Source of the DNA: Marinilactibacillus sp. Marseille-P9653
Lineage (GTDB): Bacteria > Bacillota > Bacilli > Lactobacillales > Carnobacteriaceae_A
Length of the DNA stretch: 64,000 nt
Assembly: GCF_916618885.1 (NCBI RefSeq)
Contig: NZ_CAKAKH010000002.1
Span: forward strand, 247,956 to 311,955
Direction of reading: 5' to 3'
The translations under genes were made by a program, and so were the position numbers. Positions 17,659-29,010 of the stretch are shown piece by piece. How positions within the stretch are numbered: position 1 is the stretch's first letter; each line of letters starts with the position of its first letter. Below the pieces are notes generated by a model. That model was not told the origin of the DNA. It saw nothing but the letters and a program-made list of their open reading frames with translations, and did no database searches.

Positions 17659-18198
17659 TTATTTTTGGAACGGCATTCCCAATTGTCCAAGTAATTCACG
17701 AGCTTCTTCATCTGTATTAGCCGTTGTAACGATAACGATGTCCATTCCGCGAACTTTATCAACATCATCATAGTCGATCTCTGGGAAGATCAGTTGCTCT
17801 TTAACACCTAGCGTGTAGTTTCCACGTCCGTCGAAAGCATTTTTGCTAACTCCACGGAAGTCACGTACACGAGGTAGAGAAACAGTTACTAATTTGTCCA
17901 AGAAATCATACATACGTTCACCACGTAAAGTTACTTTAGTACCAATTGGCATACCTTCACGTAAACGAAAAGCAGCGATAGATTTTTTAGCATGAGTAAC
18001 AATTGGTTTCTGTCCTGAAATAAGCGTTAATTCTTCTACAGCTTTGTCTAGATTTTTAGTATTTGATACAGCGTCACCAACACCGATGTTTAAGACGATT
18101 TTGTCTACAACTGGTGCTTGCATAACTGAATTATACTCAAATTTTTCAACTAATGATGGACGTACATCATTAAGATATTTATCTTTAAGGCGTGTCAT
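17659..18198 (-). CDS. rplE: 50S ribosomal protein L5
   Basis: L5 (uL5), 179 residues, binds 5S rRNA and forms a bridge to S13. Motifs are [19 protein letters not shown] near residue 27, the [21 protein letters not shown] segment and [24 protein letters not shown]. It lies between rplX and rpsN. Confidence 0.98.
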   Translation of the reverse strand: MTRLKDKYLNDVRPSLVEKFEYNSVMQAPVVDKIVLNIGVGDAVSNTKNLDKAVEELTLISGQKPIVTHAKKSIAAFRLREGMPIGTKVTLRGERMYDFLDKLVTVSLPRVRDFRGVSKNAFDGRGNYTLGVKEQLIFPEIDYDDVDKVRGMDIVIVTTANTDEEARELLGQLGMPFQK

Positions 18199-18225
18199 TT
18201 ATGAATGCCCTCCTTCCCTACTATA

Positions 18226-18531
18226 TTAAAGTGTTTCGCCTGATTTCTTAGCGTAACGTACTTTCTTACCATCTTCGAATTTATATCCTACTCTTGTAGG
18301 TTCATCTGTTTTAGGATCAATCAATTGAACGTTAGATACGTGAATAGGCGCTTCAATCTCGACTATTCCGCCTTCTTGGCCCATACCTGTAGGACGGGTA
18401 TGTTTCTTCATGATATTGATACCTTCAACGATTACTTTGTTTTGCTTTGGTAAAGCAGTTTTGATCGTACCTTGCTTACCTTTGTCTTTACCAGCTAAAA
18501 TTTTAACTTTATCTCCTGATTTTACAAACAT
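18226..18531 (-). CDS. rplX: 50S ribosomal protein L24
   Basis: L24 (uL24), 101 residues with the N-terminal KOW motif ([21 protein letters not shown]) and the [23 protein letters not shown] segment. An assembly initiator of the 50S subunit. Confidence 0.98.
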   Translation of the reverse strand: MFVKSGDKVKILAGKDKGKQGTIKTALPKQNKVIVEGINIMKKHTRPTGMGQEGGIVEIEAPIHVSNVQLIDPKTDEPTRVGYKFEDGKKVRYAKKSGETL

Positions 18532-18565
18532 TCTCTAGCGCACCTCCTTATGACATTTGTCGGAA

Positions 18566-18934
18566 TTAAAGAACTTCCGGAGCTAACGAAACAATTCTCA
18601 TAAAGTCATTCTCACGCAATTCACGAGCAACTGGTCCGAAGATACGTGTTCCACGTGGTGCTTTGTCTTCACGAATAATAACACAAGCATTTTCGTCAAA
18701 TTTAATATATGAACCGTCTGAACGACGAGCTCCTGATTTTGTACGAACGATAACCGCACGAACAACTTCACCTTTTTTAACAACGCCGCCTGGTGTTGCA
18801 TGTTTAACAGTTACAACTACTTCGTCTCCGATATTAGCAGTCTTTGCACCTGATCCGCCTAATACTTTAATTACAAGTACTTCGCGTGCACCAGAGTTGT
18901 CAGCAACTTTCATTCGACTTTCTGTTTGAATCAC
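18566..18934 (-). CDS. rplN: 50S ribosomal protein L14
   Basis: L14 (uL14), 122 residues, starts [19 protein letters not shown] and contains [18 protein letters not shown] and the C-terminal [19 protein letters not shown]. The spacer to rpsQ (18935-19011) carries two small hairpins on the minus strand: TAGCCT-AAC-AGGCTA and GAAGA-ATATA-TCTTC. Confidence 0.98.
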   Translation of the reverse strand: MIQTESRMKVADNSGAREVLVIKVLGGSGAKTANIGDEVVVTVKHATPGGVVKKGEVVRAVIVRTKSGARRSDGSYIKFDENACVIIREDKAPRGTRIFGPVARELRENDFMRIVSLAPEVL

Positions 18935-19011
18935 GTTAGGATCCTCCTTTCAAACTCACGAAGATATATTCTTCGCTGCGTAGCCTGTTAGGCTAGCACT
19001 ACATTTTATTT

Positions 19012-19275
19012 CTATAATACTATTGCTTCTTCAACCACATCTAGTAAACGGAATCGTTTATCTTTAGATAATGGACGAGTTTCCATGATACTAACGATAT
19101 CGCCTGTTTTAGCAACATTGTTTTCGTCATGAGCTTTGAATTTTGTTGAATATTTCATACGTTTTTGGTATTTTTGGTGTTGTTTTTGCGTAGAAATTTC
19201 TACAACGATAGTTTTATCCATCTTGTCAGAAACAACTCTACCTTGATACACTTTACGGTTATTACGTTCAGCCAT
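19012..19275 (-). CDS. rpsQ: 30S ribosomal protein S17
   Basis: S17 (uS17), 87 residues with the OB fold: [19 protein letters not shown], the [14 protein letters not shown] segment and [20 protein letters not shown]. It lies between rpmC and rplN. Confidence 0.98.
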   Translation of the reverse strand: MAERNNRKVYQGRVVSDKMDKTIVVEISTQKQHQKYQKRMKYSTKFKAHDENNVAKTGDIVSIMETRPLSKDKRFRLLDVVEEAIVL

Positions 19276-19309
19276 TTTCCAGCCTCCTTTGAATACAGAT
19301 CAGGCACGA

Positions 19310-19504
19310 TTACTTAACTAATTCAGCTTGACGCAAAACTGTTTTGACACGTGCGATGTTTTTACGGACATCTTTGATGCGCGATGTGTTTTCTAGTTGT
19401 CCTGTTGCTAACTGAAAGCGCAAGTTGAATAATTCTTCTTTGTACTCTGCTTCTTTTTCAATTAATTCAGTAGTGGATAAGCCTTTTAATTCATTAGCCT
19501 TCAT
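19310..19504 (-). CDS. rpmC: 50S ribosomal protein L29
   Basis: L29 (uL29), 64 residues from the ATG at 19502-19504 ([13 protein letters not shown]), with the signature [22 protein letters not shown]. The first 11 nt overlap the end of rplP. The longer frame from 19525 is rejected because it lacks homology and lies within rplP. A weak GGTG motif serves as Shine-Dalgarno. Confidence 0.95.
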   Translation of the reverse strand: MKANELKGLSTTELIEKEAEYKEELFNLRFQLATGQLENTSRIKDVRKNIARVKTVLRQAELVK

Positions 19505-19925
19505 GTGAGTCACCACTTTCTTCACGAGTTACTACCTTAGTTTTAACGGGTAGTTTGTGTGAAGCTAAACGCAATGCTTCGCGGGCTACTTCTTCAGATA
19601 CGCCACCGATTTCAAACATGATTTTACCACGTTTTACGGGTGCTACCCAGCCCTCAGGAGCTCCTTTACCGGAACCCATACGTACACCAATTGCTTTAGC
19701 TGTCACCGGTTTGTGAGGGAAGATTTTAATCCATACTTTCCCACCACGTTTCATGTAACGTGTCATAGCGATACGAGCAGACTCTATCTGACGACTTGTG
19801 ATCCAAGTTGAGTCAACTGCTTGTAAGCCGTATTGACCGTAAGCAATTTCTTTTCCACCTTTCGCTTCTCCTCGCATTTTACCACGGAATTCACGACGGT
19901 GTTTTACACGTTTTGGTACTAACAT
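19494..19925 (-). CDS. rplP: 50S ribosomal protein L16
   Basis: L16 (uL16), 143 residues, starts [19 protein letters not shown] and has the [17 protein letters not shown] segment ([20 protein letters not shown]), [21 protein letters not shown] and [15 protein letters not shown]. It organises the A-site region of the 50S. Confidence 0.97.
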   Translation of the reverse strand: MLVPKRVKHRREFRGKMRGEAKGGKEIAYGQYGLQAVDSTWITSRQIESARIAMTRYMKRGGKVWIKIFPHKPVTAKAIGVRMGSGKGAPEGWVAPVKRGKIMFEIGGVSEEVAREALRLASHKLPVKTKVVTREESGDSHEG

Positions 19926-19928
19926 TGA

Positions 19929-20585
19929 TTATTTTCCTCCTTTCATGTTCTGAGTCTTTCCTGGAAGAACTTCTCCTTTGTAAATCCATACTTTTACGCC
20001 GATTTTACCGTAAGTTGTATCTGCTTCTTCGTTAGCAAAATCGATATCAGCACGGATAGTGTGCAATGGAACTGTTCCTTCAGAAAAGCTTTCGTTACGG
20101 GCCATGTCTGCCCCATTTAAACGACCTGAAACCATAGTACGGATTCCTTTAGCGCCAGAACGCATTGTACGTTGAATTGCTTGTTTCTGAGCACGACGGA
20201 ATGAGATACGGTTTTCAAGTTGTTCAGCGATACTTTTAGCTACCAAAGTAGCATCCATATCAGGTCTTTTAATTTCAACAATATTGACGTGAACACGTTT
20301 GCCAGTCATACTGTTTAATTTATTTCTTAATGAGTCAACTTCTGATCCACCTTTACCAATTACCATACCTGGTTTAGCAGTATGAATTGACAAGTTGATT
20401 CTGTTTGCAGCACGTTCGATTTCAACACGTGAAACTGAAGCAGTGCTTAATTTTTCTGCAATATATTCACGAACAGCTAAGTCTTCTAGCAATGTGTCCG
20501 CAAAGTCTTTTTCTGCATACCATTTAGCGTCCCAATCACGGATGACGCCAACACGCATACCATTAGGGTTTATTTTTTGTCCCAC
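19929..20585 (-). CDS. rpsC: 30S ribosomal protein S3
   Basis: S3 (uS3), 218 residues, starts with GTG (20583-20585), [19 protein letters not shown]. The KH domain [14 protein letters not shown] is at about residues 77-90, and the C-terminal half has the [17 protein letters not shown] motif. Part of the mRNA entry channel. Confidence 0.98.
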   Translation of the reverse strand: MGQKINPNGMRVGVIRDWDAKWYAEKDFADTLLEDLAVREYIAEKLSTASVSRVEIERAANRINLSIHTAKPGMVIGKGGSEVDSLRNKLNSMTGKRVHVNIVEIKRPDMDATLVAKSIAEQLENRISFRRAQKQAIQRTMRSGAKGIRTMVSGRLNGADMARNESFSEGTVPLHTIRADIDFANEEADTTYGKIGVKVWIYKGEVLPGKTQNMKGGK

Positions 20586-20588
20586 AGA

Positions 20589-20945
20589 TTACCCCTCCTT
20601 CTTCTCTGATACCACTACTGTAATGTGGCTAGTACGTTTGTTGATTCTTGAAGCTGCACCTTTTGCGCGCGGACGGAATCTTTTTAAAGTAGCTCCTTCG
20701 TTGACATAGGCTTCACTTACAAATAATTCTTCTATATCCATATCATAATTATGCTCAGCGTTCGCAATTGCTGACATTAAAACTTTTTCTACCTCTTCAG
20801 ATGCTCCGCGGTTAGTGAAGCGAAGGATAGAAATAGCTTCTGCAGCACTTTTACCACGAATAGTATCGACTACTAATCTAGCTTTACGAGGTGCAATACG
20901 AACTGTACGAGCAGTTGCTTTTGCGGCTGTTACTGTTTCTGCCAT
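20589..20945 (-). CDS. rplV: 50S ribosomal protein L22
   Basis: L22 (uL22), 118 residues, with [20 protein letters not shown] near the N-terminus and the long beta-hairpin [29 protein letters not shown] that lines the exit tunnel in known structures. Confidence 0.98.
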   Translation of the reverse strand: MAETVTAAKATARTVRIAPRKARLVVDTIRGKSAAEAISILRFTNRGASEEVEKVLMSAIANAEHNYDMDIEELFVSEAYVNEGATLKRFRPRAKGAASRINKRTSHITVVVSEKKEG

Positions 20946-20966
20946 GGAAATTTCCTCCCTTCGCTA

Positions 20967-21242
20967 TTAACGTTTAGTTGTGCGATCATCTTTACCGTGT
21001 CCACGGTATGTTCTTGTTGGTGCGAATTCACCAAGTTTGTGACCAACCATGTCCTCTTGAACATAAACTGGCACGTGTTTTCTTCCATCATATACGGCAA
21101 TGGTGTGACCTACAAAGTTCGGGAAGATCGTTGAGCGACGTGACCATGTTTTGATAACACGTTTGTTGTCTTCACCAAGTTCACGAACTTTTTTCATCAA
21201 ATGAGCATCGACGAAAGGTCCCTTTTTCAAACTACGGCTCAT
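20967..21242 (-). CDS. rpsS: 30S ribosomal protein S19
   Basis: S19 (uS19), 91 residues, starts [19 protein letters not shown] and carries [23 protein letters not shown] and [15 protein letters not shown]. It lies in the 30S head beside S13. Confidence 0.98.
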   Translation of the reverse strand: MSRSLKKGPFVDAHLMKKVRELGEDNKRVIKTWSRRSTIFPNFVGHTIAVYDGRKHVPVYVQEDMVGHKLGEFAPTRTYRGHGKDDRTTKR

Positions 21243-21295
21243 GTATTGCCCTCCTTCCAGGATAAATCCTGAATTTTCTTCATTTAAGTTTTAAA

Positions 21296-22126
21296 TTATT
21301 TTTTACGACGACGAACGATAAGTTTATCTGAACGATTCTTACCATTACGTGTTTTCTTACCAAGAGTAGGTTTACCCCATGGAGTCATTGGACTTGGACG
21401 TCCGATTGGAGCTTTACCTTCACCACCACCGTGTGGGTGATCATTCGGGTTCATTACAGATCCACGAACTGAAGGACGTTTGCCTTTCCAACGGTTACGA
21501 CCGGCTTTACCAATGTTAATTAATTCGTGTTGTTCGTTACCAACTGAACCAAGTGTTGCACGGCAGCTAGCAAGAATCAGACGGCTTTCTCCAGATCTCA
21601 AACGTACTAATACGTATTTTCCTTCTTTACCAAGGATTTGAGCAGAAGTTCCAGCTGAACGAGCTAATTGTCCACCTTTACCAGGTTTCAACTCGATGTT
21701 GTGGATAACAGAACCAACAGGAATGTTTGCTAGTGGAAGTGCATTACCAACTTTGATATCTACATCTTCACCAGACATAATGCTTTGTCCAACTTCGATA
21801 CCTTTAGGAGCTAAAATGTAAGTTTTAACACCATCTTCGTATTGGATCAATGAAATGTTTGCTGAGCGGTTTGGATCATACTCAACTGTTTTTACAATAC
21901 CGCGAACGCCATCTTTTTGACGTTTGAAATCAATTATACGGTATCTTTGCTTGTGGCCGCCGCCTTGATGACGGACAGTGATTCTACCTTTATTGTTACG
22001 TCCAGCACGTTTTGGGCTTGGAGCTAGCAAAGTTTTTTCTGGTGTGCTAGTTGTGATTTCAGCGAAATCTGACCCAGTCATGTTACGACGTCCGTTTGTG
22101 GTAGGTTTGTACTTTTTAATCGCCAC
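21296..22126 (-). CDS. rplB: 50S ribosomal protein L2
   Basis: L2 (uL2), 276 residues, needed for subunit association and peptidyl transfer. It starts [20 protein letters not shown]. Landmarks are HRKR-type RNA-binding region [22 protein letters not shown], and the C-terminal [20 protein letters not shown] with the conserved histidine that reaches the catalytic centre region. Confidence 0.98.
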   Translation of the reverse strand: MAIKKYKPTTNGRRNMTGSDFAEITTSTPEKTLLAPSPKRAGRNNKGRITVRHQGGGHKQRYRIIDFKRQKDGVRGIVKTVEYDPNRSANISLIQYEDGVKTYILAPKGIEVGQSIMSGEDVDIKVGNALPLANIPVGSVIHNIELKPGKGGQLARSAGTSAQILGKEGKYVLVRLRSGESRLILASCRATLGSVGNEQHELINIGKAGRNRWKGKRPSVRGSVMNPNDHPHGGGEGKAPIGRPSPMTPWGKPTLGKKTRNGKNRSDKLIVRRRKK

Positions 22127-22179
22127 GCAAATTCCCTCCTTGTAATAATCATATACCTTACTTTTTCAGAAGTAAGTGC

Positions 22180-22473
22180 TTATTCGTTTTCTTCTCCGAA
22201 GATAGTAATATCATTCGACTCAGTCGTTAAAGTAACGATCGCTTTACGACGTTTTTTAGTATAGCCCATGTAACGACCCATACGTTTTGGTTTTGGAGCA
22301 GTATTTATGATGTTTACTTTTTTAACTTTAACATCGAAGATTTCTTCGATTGCTTGTTTTACTGTAGTTTTCTTAGCGCGAACATCTACTTCGAATGTGT
22401 ACTTTTTATCGTCCATAGCATTCATAGAAGCTTCAGTGATGATCGGGCGTAAAATTACGTCACGTGCATTCAT
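22180..22473 (-). CDS. rplW: 50S ribosomal protein L23
   Basis: L23 (uL23), 97 residues at the tunnel exit, docking site for trigger factor and SRP. It has [36 protein letters not shown] and [22 protein letters not shown]. It overlaps the end of rplD by 1 nt. Confidence 0.98.
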   Translation of the reverse strand: MNARDVILRPIITEASMNAMDDKKYTFEVDVRAKKTTVKQAIEEIFDVKVKKVNIINTAPKPKRMGRYMGYTKKRRKAIVTLTTESNDITIFGEENE

Positions 22474-23096
22474 TATTGAAGTGCCTCCTCTACTTTTTCC
22501 AGAGCAGCCTTCGTTAAGATGAGCTTGTCATGAGCAACTACGTCCAGTACAGATACGTTGTTTGGTGCAACAACTTTTACCCCTGGAAGGTTGCGAGCTG
22601 ACAGCGCTGCAAATTCATTGTCGTTTTCCAACACTACTAAGACCTTTTTGCCAGCATCTAAGTTTGTTAGAACAGCTCTGAACTCTTTAGTTTTTGGTGC
22701 GTCAAAGTTCAAACCATCTACTACGACTAACTCTTGATCTGTTACTTTAGTTGAAAGTACTGATCTAATCGCTAAACGACGAACTTTTTTCGGTAATTTA
22801 TAGCCATATGAACGTGGTGTTGGTCCGAAGACTACTCCACCTCCACGCCATTGTGGTGAACGGATAGACCCTTGACGAGCACGTCCAGTTCCTTTTTGAC
22901 GCCACGGTTTACGTCCACCGCCTCGTACTGCACTACGGTTTTTAACCGCGTGTGTTCCTTGTCTTAAAGAAGCGCGTTGCATGGTAATTGCATCAAATAC
23001 GACACTTTCGTTTGGTTCGATACCAAAGACTGCATCATTTAATGTTACTTCACCATTTTGCGTTCCATCTTGTTTGTATAACGCTACAGTTGGCAT
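22473..23096 (-). CDS. rplD: 50S ribosomal protein L4
   Basis: L4 (uL4), 207 residues. The tunnel loop contains [21 protein letters not shown] and [20 protein letters not shown]. In E. coli L4 represses the S10 operon; whether this applies here cannot be judged from the sequence. Confidence 0.98.
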   Translation of the reverse strand: MPTVALYKQDGTQNGEVTLNDAVFGIEPNESVVFDAITMQRASLRQGTHAVKNRSAVRGGGRKPWRQKGTGRARQGSIRSPQWRGGGVVFGPTPRSYGYKLPKKVRRLAIRSVLSTKVTDQELVVVDGLNFDAPKTKEFRAVLTNLDAGKKVLVVLENDNEFAALSARNLPGVKVVAPNNVSVLDVVAHDKLILTKAALEKVEEALQ

Positions 23097-23122
23097 TCTG
23101 CTTGTCCTCCCTTCCTAATCTA

Positions 23123-23761
23123 TTACTTGTTTCCTGCTTTAAGTGCAGATTGGATTTGAATAAGTGATTTTTTAGCTCCTGGTACATTACCTTTAATTAA
23201 TAATACGTTACGCTCAGCGTCAACACGTACAATTTCAAGGTTTTGAACAGTTACTGTGTCCCCACCCATACGTCCTGCTAATTTCTTACCAGGGAATACG
23301 CGTGATGGATCAGATGCGCCACCCATTGAACCAGGACGACGGTGATAACGAGATCCGTGAGTTTCAGGCCCACGTGATTGTCCGTGGCGTTTGATAACAC
23401 CTTGGAATCCTTTACCTTTTGAAGTCCCAGTAACATCCACAATGTCGCCTTCTGCGAATGTTGCTACTGTAATTTCGTTTCCTACTTCGACGTCTCCAAG
23501 CTCAGCATCTCGTAATTCTCTAATGAAGCGCTTAGGAGTCGTGTTAGCTTTCTTAACATGACCTTGTGCCGGTTTGTTTGATAGTACTTCGCGTTTGTCG
23601 TCGAATCCTAATTGAACTGAGTTATAACCGTCAGTTGCCATTGTTTTAACTTGTAAAACTACGTTAGGAGCTGCTTCGATTACTGTTACAGGAACTAATT
23701 CTCCTGTTTCGCTAAAGATTTGTGTCATTCCGACTTTTTTACCTAAGATTCCTTTGGTCAT
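23123..23761 (-). CDS. rplC: 50S ribosomal protein L3
   Basis: L3 (uL3), 212 residues, an assembly initiator near the peptidyl transferase centre. It has [14 protein letters not shown] at the N-terminus and [21 protein letters not shown] with the [20 protein letters not shown] central loop. Confidence 0.98.
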   Translation of the reverse strand: MTKGILGKKVGMTQIFSETGELVPVTVIEAAPNVVLQVKTMATDGYNSVQLGFDDKREVLSNKPAQGHVKKANTTPKRFIRELRDAELGDVEVGNEITVATFAEGDIVDVTGTSKGKGFQGVIKRHGQSRGPETHGSRYHRRPGSMGGASDPSRVFPGKKLAGRMGGDTVTVQNLEIVRVDAERNVLLIKGNVPGAKKSLIQIQSALKAGNK

Positions 23762-23793
23762 GAGTACACCTCCGTTATATGATTTTTTTAGTA

Positions 23794-24102
23794 TTATAAT
23801 TTGATTTCGATGTCCACACCTGATGGTAAGTCTAGCTTAGTTAAAGCATCAACTGTTTTCGGTGTTGGGTTCACGATGTCGATTAGACGTTTGTGTGTGC
23901 GCATTTCGAATTGCTCACGTGAATCTTTGTATTTATGCGGTGAACGGATAATTGTATACAATTTACGTTCTGTAGGTAATGGAATTGGACCTGAAACAGT
24001 TGCCCCAGTTCTTTTTGCCGTTTCTACAATTTTGTCAGCAGATTGATCAAGCACACGGTGTTCATATGCTTTCAAACGAATACGAATCTTTTGTTTTGCC
24101 AT
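23794..24102 (-). CDS. rpsJ: 30S ribosomal protein S10
   Basis: S10 (uS10/NusE), 102 residues. It starts [20 protein letters not shown] and includes [14 protein letters not shown] and the [19 protein letters not shown] loop. It acts both in the 30S head and in antitermination with NusB/NusG. First gene of the S10 operon with its own promoter and a leader of about 185 nt. Confidence 0.98.
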   Translation of the reverse strand: MAKQKIRIRLKAYEHRVLDQSADKIVETAKRTGATVSGPIPLPTERKLYTIIRSPHKYKDSREQFEMRTHKRLIDIVNPTPKTVDALTKLDLPSGVDIEIKL

Positions 24103-24288
24103 GTTTTTCCCTCCTTCGCTTATTTAAAAAATAAACCTAGCTCCACGAAAATTTTTCCAACTCACCCACCATGGCAATGCACCCGGGTGTGTCGCAACCT
24201 CTCGCTTCAAAGCCCTGGATCTGAAGTTATTACCCCTCTTGCACTAAATCTTTCTGATTTACACAAAAATAAGTACCTCGCAGACACC
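24103..24288 (-). promoter_or_regulatory. 5' leader of the S10 operon
   Basis: About 185 nt from the predicted start to the rpsJ ATG. Visible elements on the minus strand are a small AAATC/GATTT hairpin, a CTTCA...TGAAG dyad, and a GC-rich patch with CACACCCGGGTG and GTGGGTG that can pair in alternative ways. Such length suggests cis-regulation, but I do not recognise a known family. Confidence 0.45.
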
Positions 24289-24294
24289 TATACA

Positions 24295-24323
24295 AGTATA
24301 CATACAATACAATAAAGAAGCAA
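24295..24323 (-). promoter_or_regulatory. Sigma-A promoter of the S10 operon
   Basis: Minus strand: -35 TTGCTT (24318-24323), 17-nt spacer, -10 TATACT (24295-24300). Confidence 0.8.
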
Positions 24324-24448
24324 GCCTTTTTTAAAACATTTTCAAAAAAAGGGAAATTTCTTTTTTACGAGACTTTTTTCTTTTCTAACATACCGTTTTG
24401 ACGTGTTTCTTCTATAGAATATACTCACGCTCTTTATCATTAATAAAT

Positions 24449-24486
24449 TAAAAAAGCGTCACTTCGGACGATTCCGAAATGACGCT
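24449..24486 (-). terminator. Terminator of tuf
   Basis: Minus strand AGCGTCATTTCGG pairs with CCGAAGTGACGCT (one G-U), 6-nt loop, followed by T6. One of the strongest terminators in the window; it separates the str operon from the S10 operon. Confidence 0.92.
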
Positions 24487-24523
24487 CCATTTAATTGTTA
24501 AGCGAATATCGAAAGAATAAAAA

Positions 24524-25708
24524 TTATTCTACGATCTTAGTTACAACGCCCGCTCCAACAGTACGGCCACCTTCACGAATAGTGAATTTAGTTCCGTCCT
24601 CTACAGCGATTGGTGCAATAAGGCTAACTTTCATAGTTGTGTTGTCTCCAGGCATAACCATTTCAGTACCTTCGTTCAATTCAACGATACCAGTTACGTC
24701 AGTTGTACGGAAGTAGAACTGAGGACGGTAGTTAGTGAAGAATGGAGTGTGACGTCCACCCTCTTCTTTTGAAAGAACATAAACTTCAGCGTCAAAAACA
24801 GTATGTGGAGTAATTGAACCTGGTTTAGCTAGTACTTGTCCACGTTCGATGTCATCACGTGACATACCACGTAAAAGTGCTCCAATGTTATCTCCCGCTT
24901 CAGCGTAATCTAACAATTTACGGAACATTTCAACACCAGTAACAGTTGTTTTAGCAGTATCTTTGATACCGATAACTTCAATCTCGTCACCAACAGAAAC
25001 TTTACCAGACTCAACACGTCCAGTTGCAACCGTTCCACGTCCAGTAATTGAGAATACATCCTCAACTGGCATCATGAATGGTCTGTCAGCGTCACGTTCT
25101 GGAGCTGGAATGTAGTTATCTACTTCTTCCATAAGATCAAGAATTTTTTGCTCGTAAGCGTCGTCGCCTTCTAGAGCTTTAAGTGCTGATCCAGCAACTA
25201 CAGGAATGTCGTCGCCTGGGAATTCGTATTCAGATAATAAGTCACGAACTTCCATTTCAACTAATTCTAGTAATTCTTCATCATCAACCATATCAACTTT
25301 GTTTAAGAAAACAACGATGTATGGAACACCTACTTGACGTGAAAGCAAGATGTGCTCACGAGTTTGAGGCATTGGGCCATCAGCAGCAGAAACTACCAAG
25401 ATAGCTCCGTCCATTTGAGCAGCACCAGTGATCATGTTTTTAACGTAATCCGCGTGACCTGGGCAGTCAACGTGTGCATAGTGACGAGTATCAGTTTCAT
25501 ACTCAACGTGAGAAGTAGAGATAGTGATTCCACGTTCTTTTTCTTCTGCAGCTCCGTCAATGCTGTCGTATGCTTGTGCTTCTGCATATCCTTTTTTAGA
25601 TAATACAGTAGTGATTGCAGCAGTTAAAGTAGTTTTACCGTGGTCAACGTGTCCGATTGTACCAATGTTCATGTGTTGTTTTGTACGGTCAAATTTTTGT
25701 TTAGCCAT
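24524..25708 (-). CDS. tuf: Elongation factor Tu
   Basis: EF-Tu, 394 residues plus stop, from the ATG at 25706-25708 ([17 protein letters not shown]). Landmarks are G1 GHVDHGKT (19-26), the G3 motif [10 protein letters not shown]4 NKVDMVD and the C-terminal [20 protein letters not shown] is 11 nt upstream; the earlier in-frame ATG at 25717 is too near the site. It delivers aminoacyl-tRNA to the ribosome. It has its own promoter besides the str operon promoter. Confidence 0.97.
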   Translation of the reverse strand: MAKQKFDRTKQHMNIGTIGHVDHGKTTLTAAITTVLSKKGYAEAQAYDSIDGAAEEKERGITISTSHVEYETDTRHYAHVDCPGHADYVKNMITGAAQMDGAILVVSAADGPMPQTREHILLSRQVGVPYIVVFLNKVDMVDDEELLELVEMEVRDLLSEYEFPGDDIPVVAGSALKALEGDDAYEQKILDLMEEVDNYIPAPERDADRPFMMPVEDVFSITGRGTVATGRVESGKVSVGDEIEVIGIKDTAKTTVTGVEMFRKLLDYAEAGDNIGALLRGMSRDDIERGQVLAKPGSITPHTVFDAEVYVLSKEEGGRHTPFFTNYRPQFYFRTTDVTGIVELNEGTEMVMPGDNTTMKVSLIAPIAVEDGTKFTIREGGRTVGAGVVTKIVE

Positions 25709-25785
25709 TTTAAACATTTCCTCCTTAGATTGTGTTCCTTTAATTGGTAAGAAAACTTAGTTTTCAAACCATTTTATCACATATA

Positions 25786-25814
25786 ATTATACCGATTACT
25801 ATTACATTAATCAA
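25786..25814 (-). promoter_or_regulatory. Sigma-A promoter of tuf
   Basis: Minus strand: -35 TTGATT (25809-25814), 17-nt spacer, -10 TATAAT (25786-25791), in the 133-nt gap between fusA and tuf. Confidence 0.85.
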
Positions 25815-25841
25815 TCAGTTTGAGCGGTTGCTCAGAATAAA

Positions 25842-27935
25842 TTATTCTGAGTCAGATCCGCCATTTTTCTTGATAATTTCTTCAGCAATACTCTTAGGAA
25901 CTTGATCATAGTGGTCAAATTGCATAGAGAATGTTCCACGACCTTGAGTAGCAGAACGTAGTGTAGTTGCGTAACCGAACATCTCAGCTAAAGGAATCAT
26001 TCCTCTAACGATCATTGAGTTACCACGTTGTTCAGATCCTTCAATATTTCCACGACGTGCAGAAATGTGACCCATGATATCACCCATGTAATCTTCAGGA
26101 ACTGTAACATCTACAGCCATTACTGGTTCAAGAATTACTGCACCGGCTTTTTGAGCTGCATTTTTAAGTGCAAGAGAAGCCGCTACTTTAAATGCCGTCT
26201 CATTCGAATCGACATCGTGGTAAGAACCATCATAAAGTTTTGCTTTAACATCCACTAATGGATATCCAGCTAAAACTCCGTTATCTAGAGAAGCTTCTAG
26301 TCCAGCTTTAACTGCAGGAATGTATTCACGTGGAACAACCCCACCAACAACTGCATCTTCAAATTCGAAACCTGCTCCTTCTTCGTTTGGAGTAAATTCA
26401 ATCCATACGTGACCGAATTGACCTTTACCACCAGACTGACGAACAAATTTACCTTCTGATTGTACCTGTTTAGTGAATGTTTCACGGTAAGATACTTGAG
26501 GAGCTCCAACGTTAGCTTCAACTTTGAATTCGCGTTTCATACGGTCAACGATGATGTCTAAGTGTAACTCACCCATACCAGAGATTAGTGTTTCTCCAGT
26601 TTCTTGATCAGTTTCAGCACGGAAAGTAGGATCTTCTTCCGCTAATTTTTGTAACGCAATACCCATTTTATCTTGGTCAGCTTTTGATTTAGGTTCAATC
26701 GCTACTTGGATAACTGGTTCAGGGAAGTCCATAGATTCAAGGATTACCGGGCTGTCAGTGTCACATAAAGTGTCACCAGTAGTTGTGTCTTTCAACCCAA
26801 CTGCTGCAGCGATATCTCCAGAGAATACTTCAGGAATCTCTTCACGAGAGTTTGCGTGCATTTGTAGGATACGACCTACACGCTCACGAGAGTCTTTTGT
26901 TGCATTCAAGATGTAAGATCCAGACTCAAGAGTACCAGAGTATACACGGAAGAATGTCAAACGACCTACATAAGGGTCAGTCATAACTTTAAATGCTAAT
27001 GCTGAGAAAGGTTTGTCGTCGCCAGCAGTACGTTCGATGACTTCTTCTGGATCTCTTTGAGCGTGTCCTTGAATTGCAGGTACGTCAAGTGGAGATGGAA
27101 GGTAGTCAACAACCGCGTCTAATAGCAATTGTACACCTTTATTTTTAAATGCTGATCCTACTAATACTGGGTAGAATTCAACGCTTAATGTTGCTTTACG
27201 GATACCTTCTTTTAGTTGCTCTTCAGAGATTTCTTCTCCTTCAAGGTATTGCATCATTAGATCTTCATCCATCTCAGCAACAGCTTCAACTAATTTAGTA
27301 CGCCATTCTTCTGCTAATTCCATATGGTCAGCTGGAATTTCTTCTTCAGAAATTTCAGTTCCCAAGTCATTACCATACATGAAAGCTTTCATGCGAACCA
27401 AGTCGATGATTCCAGAGAAGTCATCTTCAGCACCAATTGGTAATTGGATTGGGTGAGCATTTGCCATAAGACGGTCATGCATAGAATGGTTAGCATCTAG
27501 GAAGTTGGCACCTAGTTTATCCATTTTGTTTACGAATACGATACGAGGAACACCATAAGTTGTAGCTTGACGCCAAACTGTTTCAGTTTGCGGCTCTACA
27601 CCAGATTGTGCATCTAGTACTGCAACGGCACCATCAAGTACACGAAGTGAACGTTCTACCTCAACGGTAAAATCCACGTGACCAGGTGTATCAATGATGT
27701 TTACGCGGTGGTCATTCCACTGAGCAGTTGTAGCTGCTGAAGTGATTGTAATACCACGTTCTTGTTCCTGTTCCATCCAGTCCATTTGTGAAGCACCTTC
27801 GTGTGTTTCACCAATTTTGTGGATACGACCAGTATAATAAAGAATACGCTCTGTAGTAGTTGTTTTACCCGCATCGATGTGGGCCATGATACCAATATTA
27901 CGTGTTCTTTCTAGAGGGAACTTTCTTTTAGCCAC
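25842..27935 (-). CDS. fusA: Elongation factor G
   Basis: EF-G, the 697-residue translocase GTPase. It starts with GTG (27933-27935), [18 protein letters not shown]1 is AHIDAGKT (18-25), G3 DTPGHVDF, G4 NKMDKLG. Domain IV carries the long C-terminal part ending [15 protein letters not shown]. It follows rpsG after a 137-nt spacer with a 10-bp hairpin. Confidence 0.98.
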   Translation of the reverse strand: MAKRKFPLERTRNIGIMAHIDAGKTTTTERILYYTGRIHKIGETHEGASQMDWMEQEQERGITITSAATTAQWNDHRVNIIDTPGHVDFTVEVERSLRVLDGAVAVLDAQSGVEPQTETVWRQATTYGVPRIVFVNKMDKLGANFLDANHSMHDRLMANAHPIQLPIGAEDDFSGIIDLVRMKAFMYGNDLGTEISEEEIPADHMELAEEWRTKLVEAVAEMDEDLMMQYLEGEEISEEQLKEGIRKATLSVEFYPVLVGSAFKNKGVQLLLDAVVDYLPSPLDVPAIQGHAQRDPEEVIERTAGDDKPFSALAFKVMTDPYVGRLTFFRVYSGTLESGSYILNATKDSRERVGRILQMHANSREEIPEVFSGDIAAAVGLKDTTTGDTLCDTDSPVILESMDFPEPVIQVAIEPKSKADQDKMGIALQKLAEEDPTFRAETDQETGETLISGMGELHLDIIVDRMKREFKVEANVGAPQVSYRETFTKQVQSEGKFVRQSGGKGQFGHVWIEFTPNEEGAGFEFEDAVVGGVVPREYIPAVKAGLEASLDNGVLAGYPLVDVKAKLYDGSYHDVDSNETAFKVAASLALKNAAQKAGAVILEPVMAVDVTVPEDYMGDIMGHISARRGNIEGSEQRGNSMIVRGMIPLAEMFGYATTLRSATQGRGTFSMQFDHYDQVPKSIAEEIIKKNGGSDSE

Positions 27936-28020
27936 TTGTCTCTACACCTCTCTTTAATTCATTCAGTTCATGCATATACATGAATCGGTTATACAGCATA
28001 AAAGAATGAGCCAGTAAGTA

Positions 28021-28044
28021 TTGTTTCTTGAAAACAAGAAACAA
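28021..28044 (-). other. 10-bp perfect hairpin between rpsG and fusA
   Basis: TTGTTTCTTG, loop of four, CAAGAAACAA, about 30 nt after the rpsG stop. There is no U-tract, so it is not a standard terminator. A second dyad TTCATG/CATGAA lies closer to fusA. Possible mRNA processing or stability element. Confidence 0.6.
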
Positions 28045-28072
28045 CCTCTGCTGAACACATTCCTGATTTATA

Positions 28073-28543
28073 TTACCAACGGTAGTGAGCGAAAGCTTTA
28101 TTAGCTTCAGCCATACGGTGCATTTCTTCGCGTTTACGAACAGATGCTCCAGTGTTGTTAGCTGCATCCATGATTTCTTTAGCTAAACGATCTTCCATGG
28201 TATTTTCTCCACGAAGACGCGCGTAGCTTACTAACCAGCGTAATGCTAGTGTTGTACGACGATCAGGACGTACTTCTACTGGTACTTGGTAATTAGAACC
28301 CCCAACACGGCGAGCTTTAACTTCAAGAACTGGCATAATGTTCTTCAATGCTTCTTCAAACACTTCGATTGGATCATTTCCAGTTTGTTCTTTGATAGCA
28401 GCGAATGCATCATATAAGATTGTAGAAGCTTTTCCACGTTTTCCGTCAACCATTAAACGGTTGATCAAACGAGAAACTAATTTAGAATTATAAATTGGAT
28501 CTGGTAACACGTCACGTTTTGTAACAGGACCTTTACGAGGCAT
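28073..28543 (-). CDS. rpsG: 30S ribosomal protein S7
   Basis: S7 (uS7), 156 residues from the ATG at 28541-28543 ([19 protein letters not shown]), GGAGG 7 nt upstream; the frame from 28561 begins inside the Shine-Dalgarno. Motifs are [15 protein letters not shown] and [18 protein letters not shown]. It organises the 3' major domain of 16S rRNA. Confidence 0.97.
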   Translation of the reverse strand: MPRKGPVTKRDVLPDPIYNSKLVSRLINRLMVDGKRGKASTILYDAFAAIKEQTGNDPIEVFEEALKNIMPVLEVKARRVGGSNYQVPVEVRPDRRTTLALRWLVSYARLRGENTMEDRLAKEIMDAANNTGASVRKREEMHRMAEANKAFAHYRW

Positions 28544-28599
28544 GTAAATTCCTCCTTTCACAGAATATTATTTAAGTTTCATTTTTTAGTTAACCTGTT

Positions 28600-29010
28600 T
28601 TAGCTAGGTTTTTTAGTACCGTATTTAGAACGGCCTTGTTTACGATCAGTAACTCCAGCAGTATCAAGCGCACCACGAACGATGTGGTAACGAACTCCCG
28701 GTAAATCTTTAACACGTCCTCCACGAAGCAAGACAACACTGTGTTCTTGCAAGTTGTGTCCTTCTCCTGGAATGTATGCAGTTACTTCAATCATGTTAGA
28801 TAAACGAACACGAGCATATTTACGTAACGCAGAGTTTGGTTTCTTAGGAGTCATTGTTCCTACACGAGTACAAACACCACGTTTTTGTGGAGAATATACA
28901 GTCGTTTGTTTACGTTTCTGAGTGTTATATCCTCTGTTTAATGCTGGTGATTCAGATTTAACGATTTTTGATTTACGAGGTTTACGAATCAATTGATTAA
29001 TAGTAGGCAT
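28600..29010 (-). CDS. rpsL: 30S ribosomal protein S12
   Basis: S12 (uS12), 136 residues from the ATG at 29008-29010 ([14 protein letters not shown]); the longer frame from 29091 adds an unrelated segment. The decoding-centre motif [15 protein letters not shown] carries the wild-type lysine at the site altered in streptomycin-resistant mutants, and the second loop ([15 protein letters not shown]) is also wild type. First gene of rpsL-rpsG-fusA-tuf. Confidence 0.97.
   Translation of the reverse strand: MPTINQLIRKPRKSKIVKSESPALNRGYNTQKRKQTTVYSPQKRGVCTRVGTMTPKKPNSALRKYARVRLSNMIEVTAYIPGEGHNLQEHSVVLLRGGRVKDLPGVRYHIVRGALDTAGVTDRKQGRSKYGTKKPS

Noticed and set aside
24043..24315. 90-codon plus-strand frame over the rpsJ leader
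   Set aside because: It runs antisense across the S10 promoter and leader with no ribosome site; composition is that of non-coding DNA.
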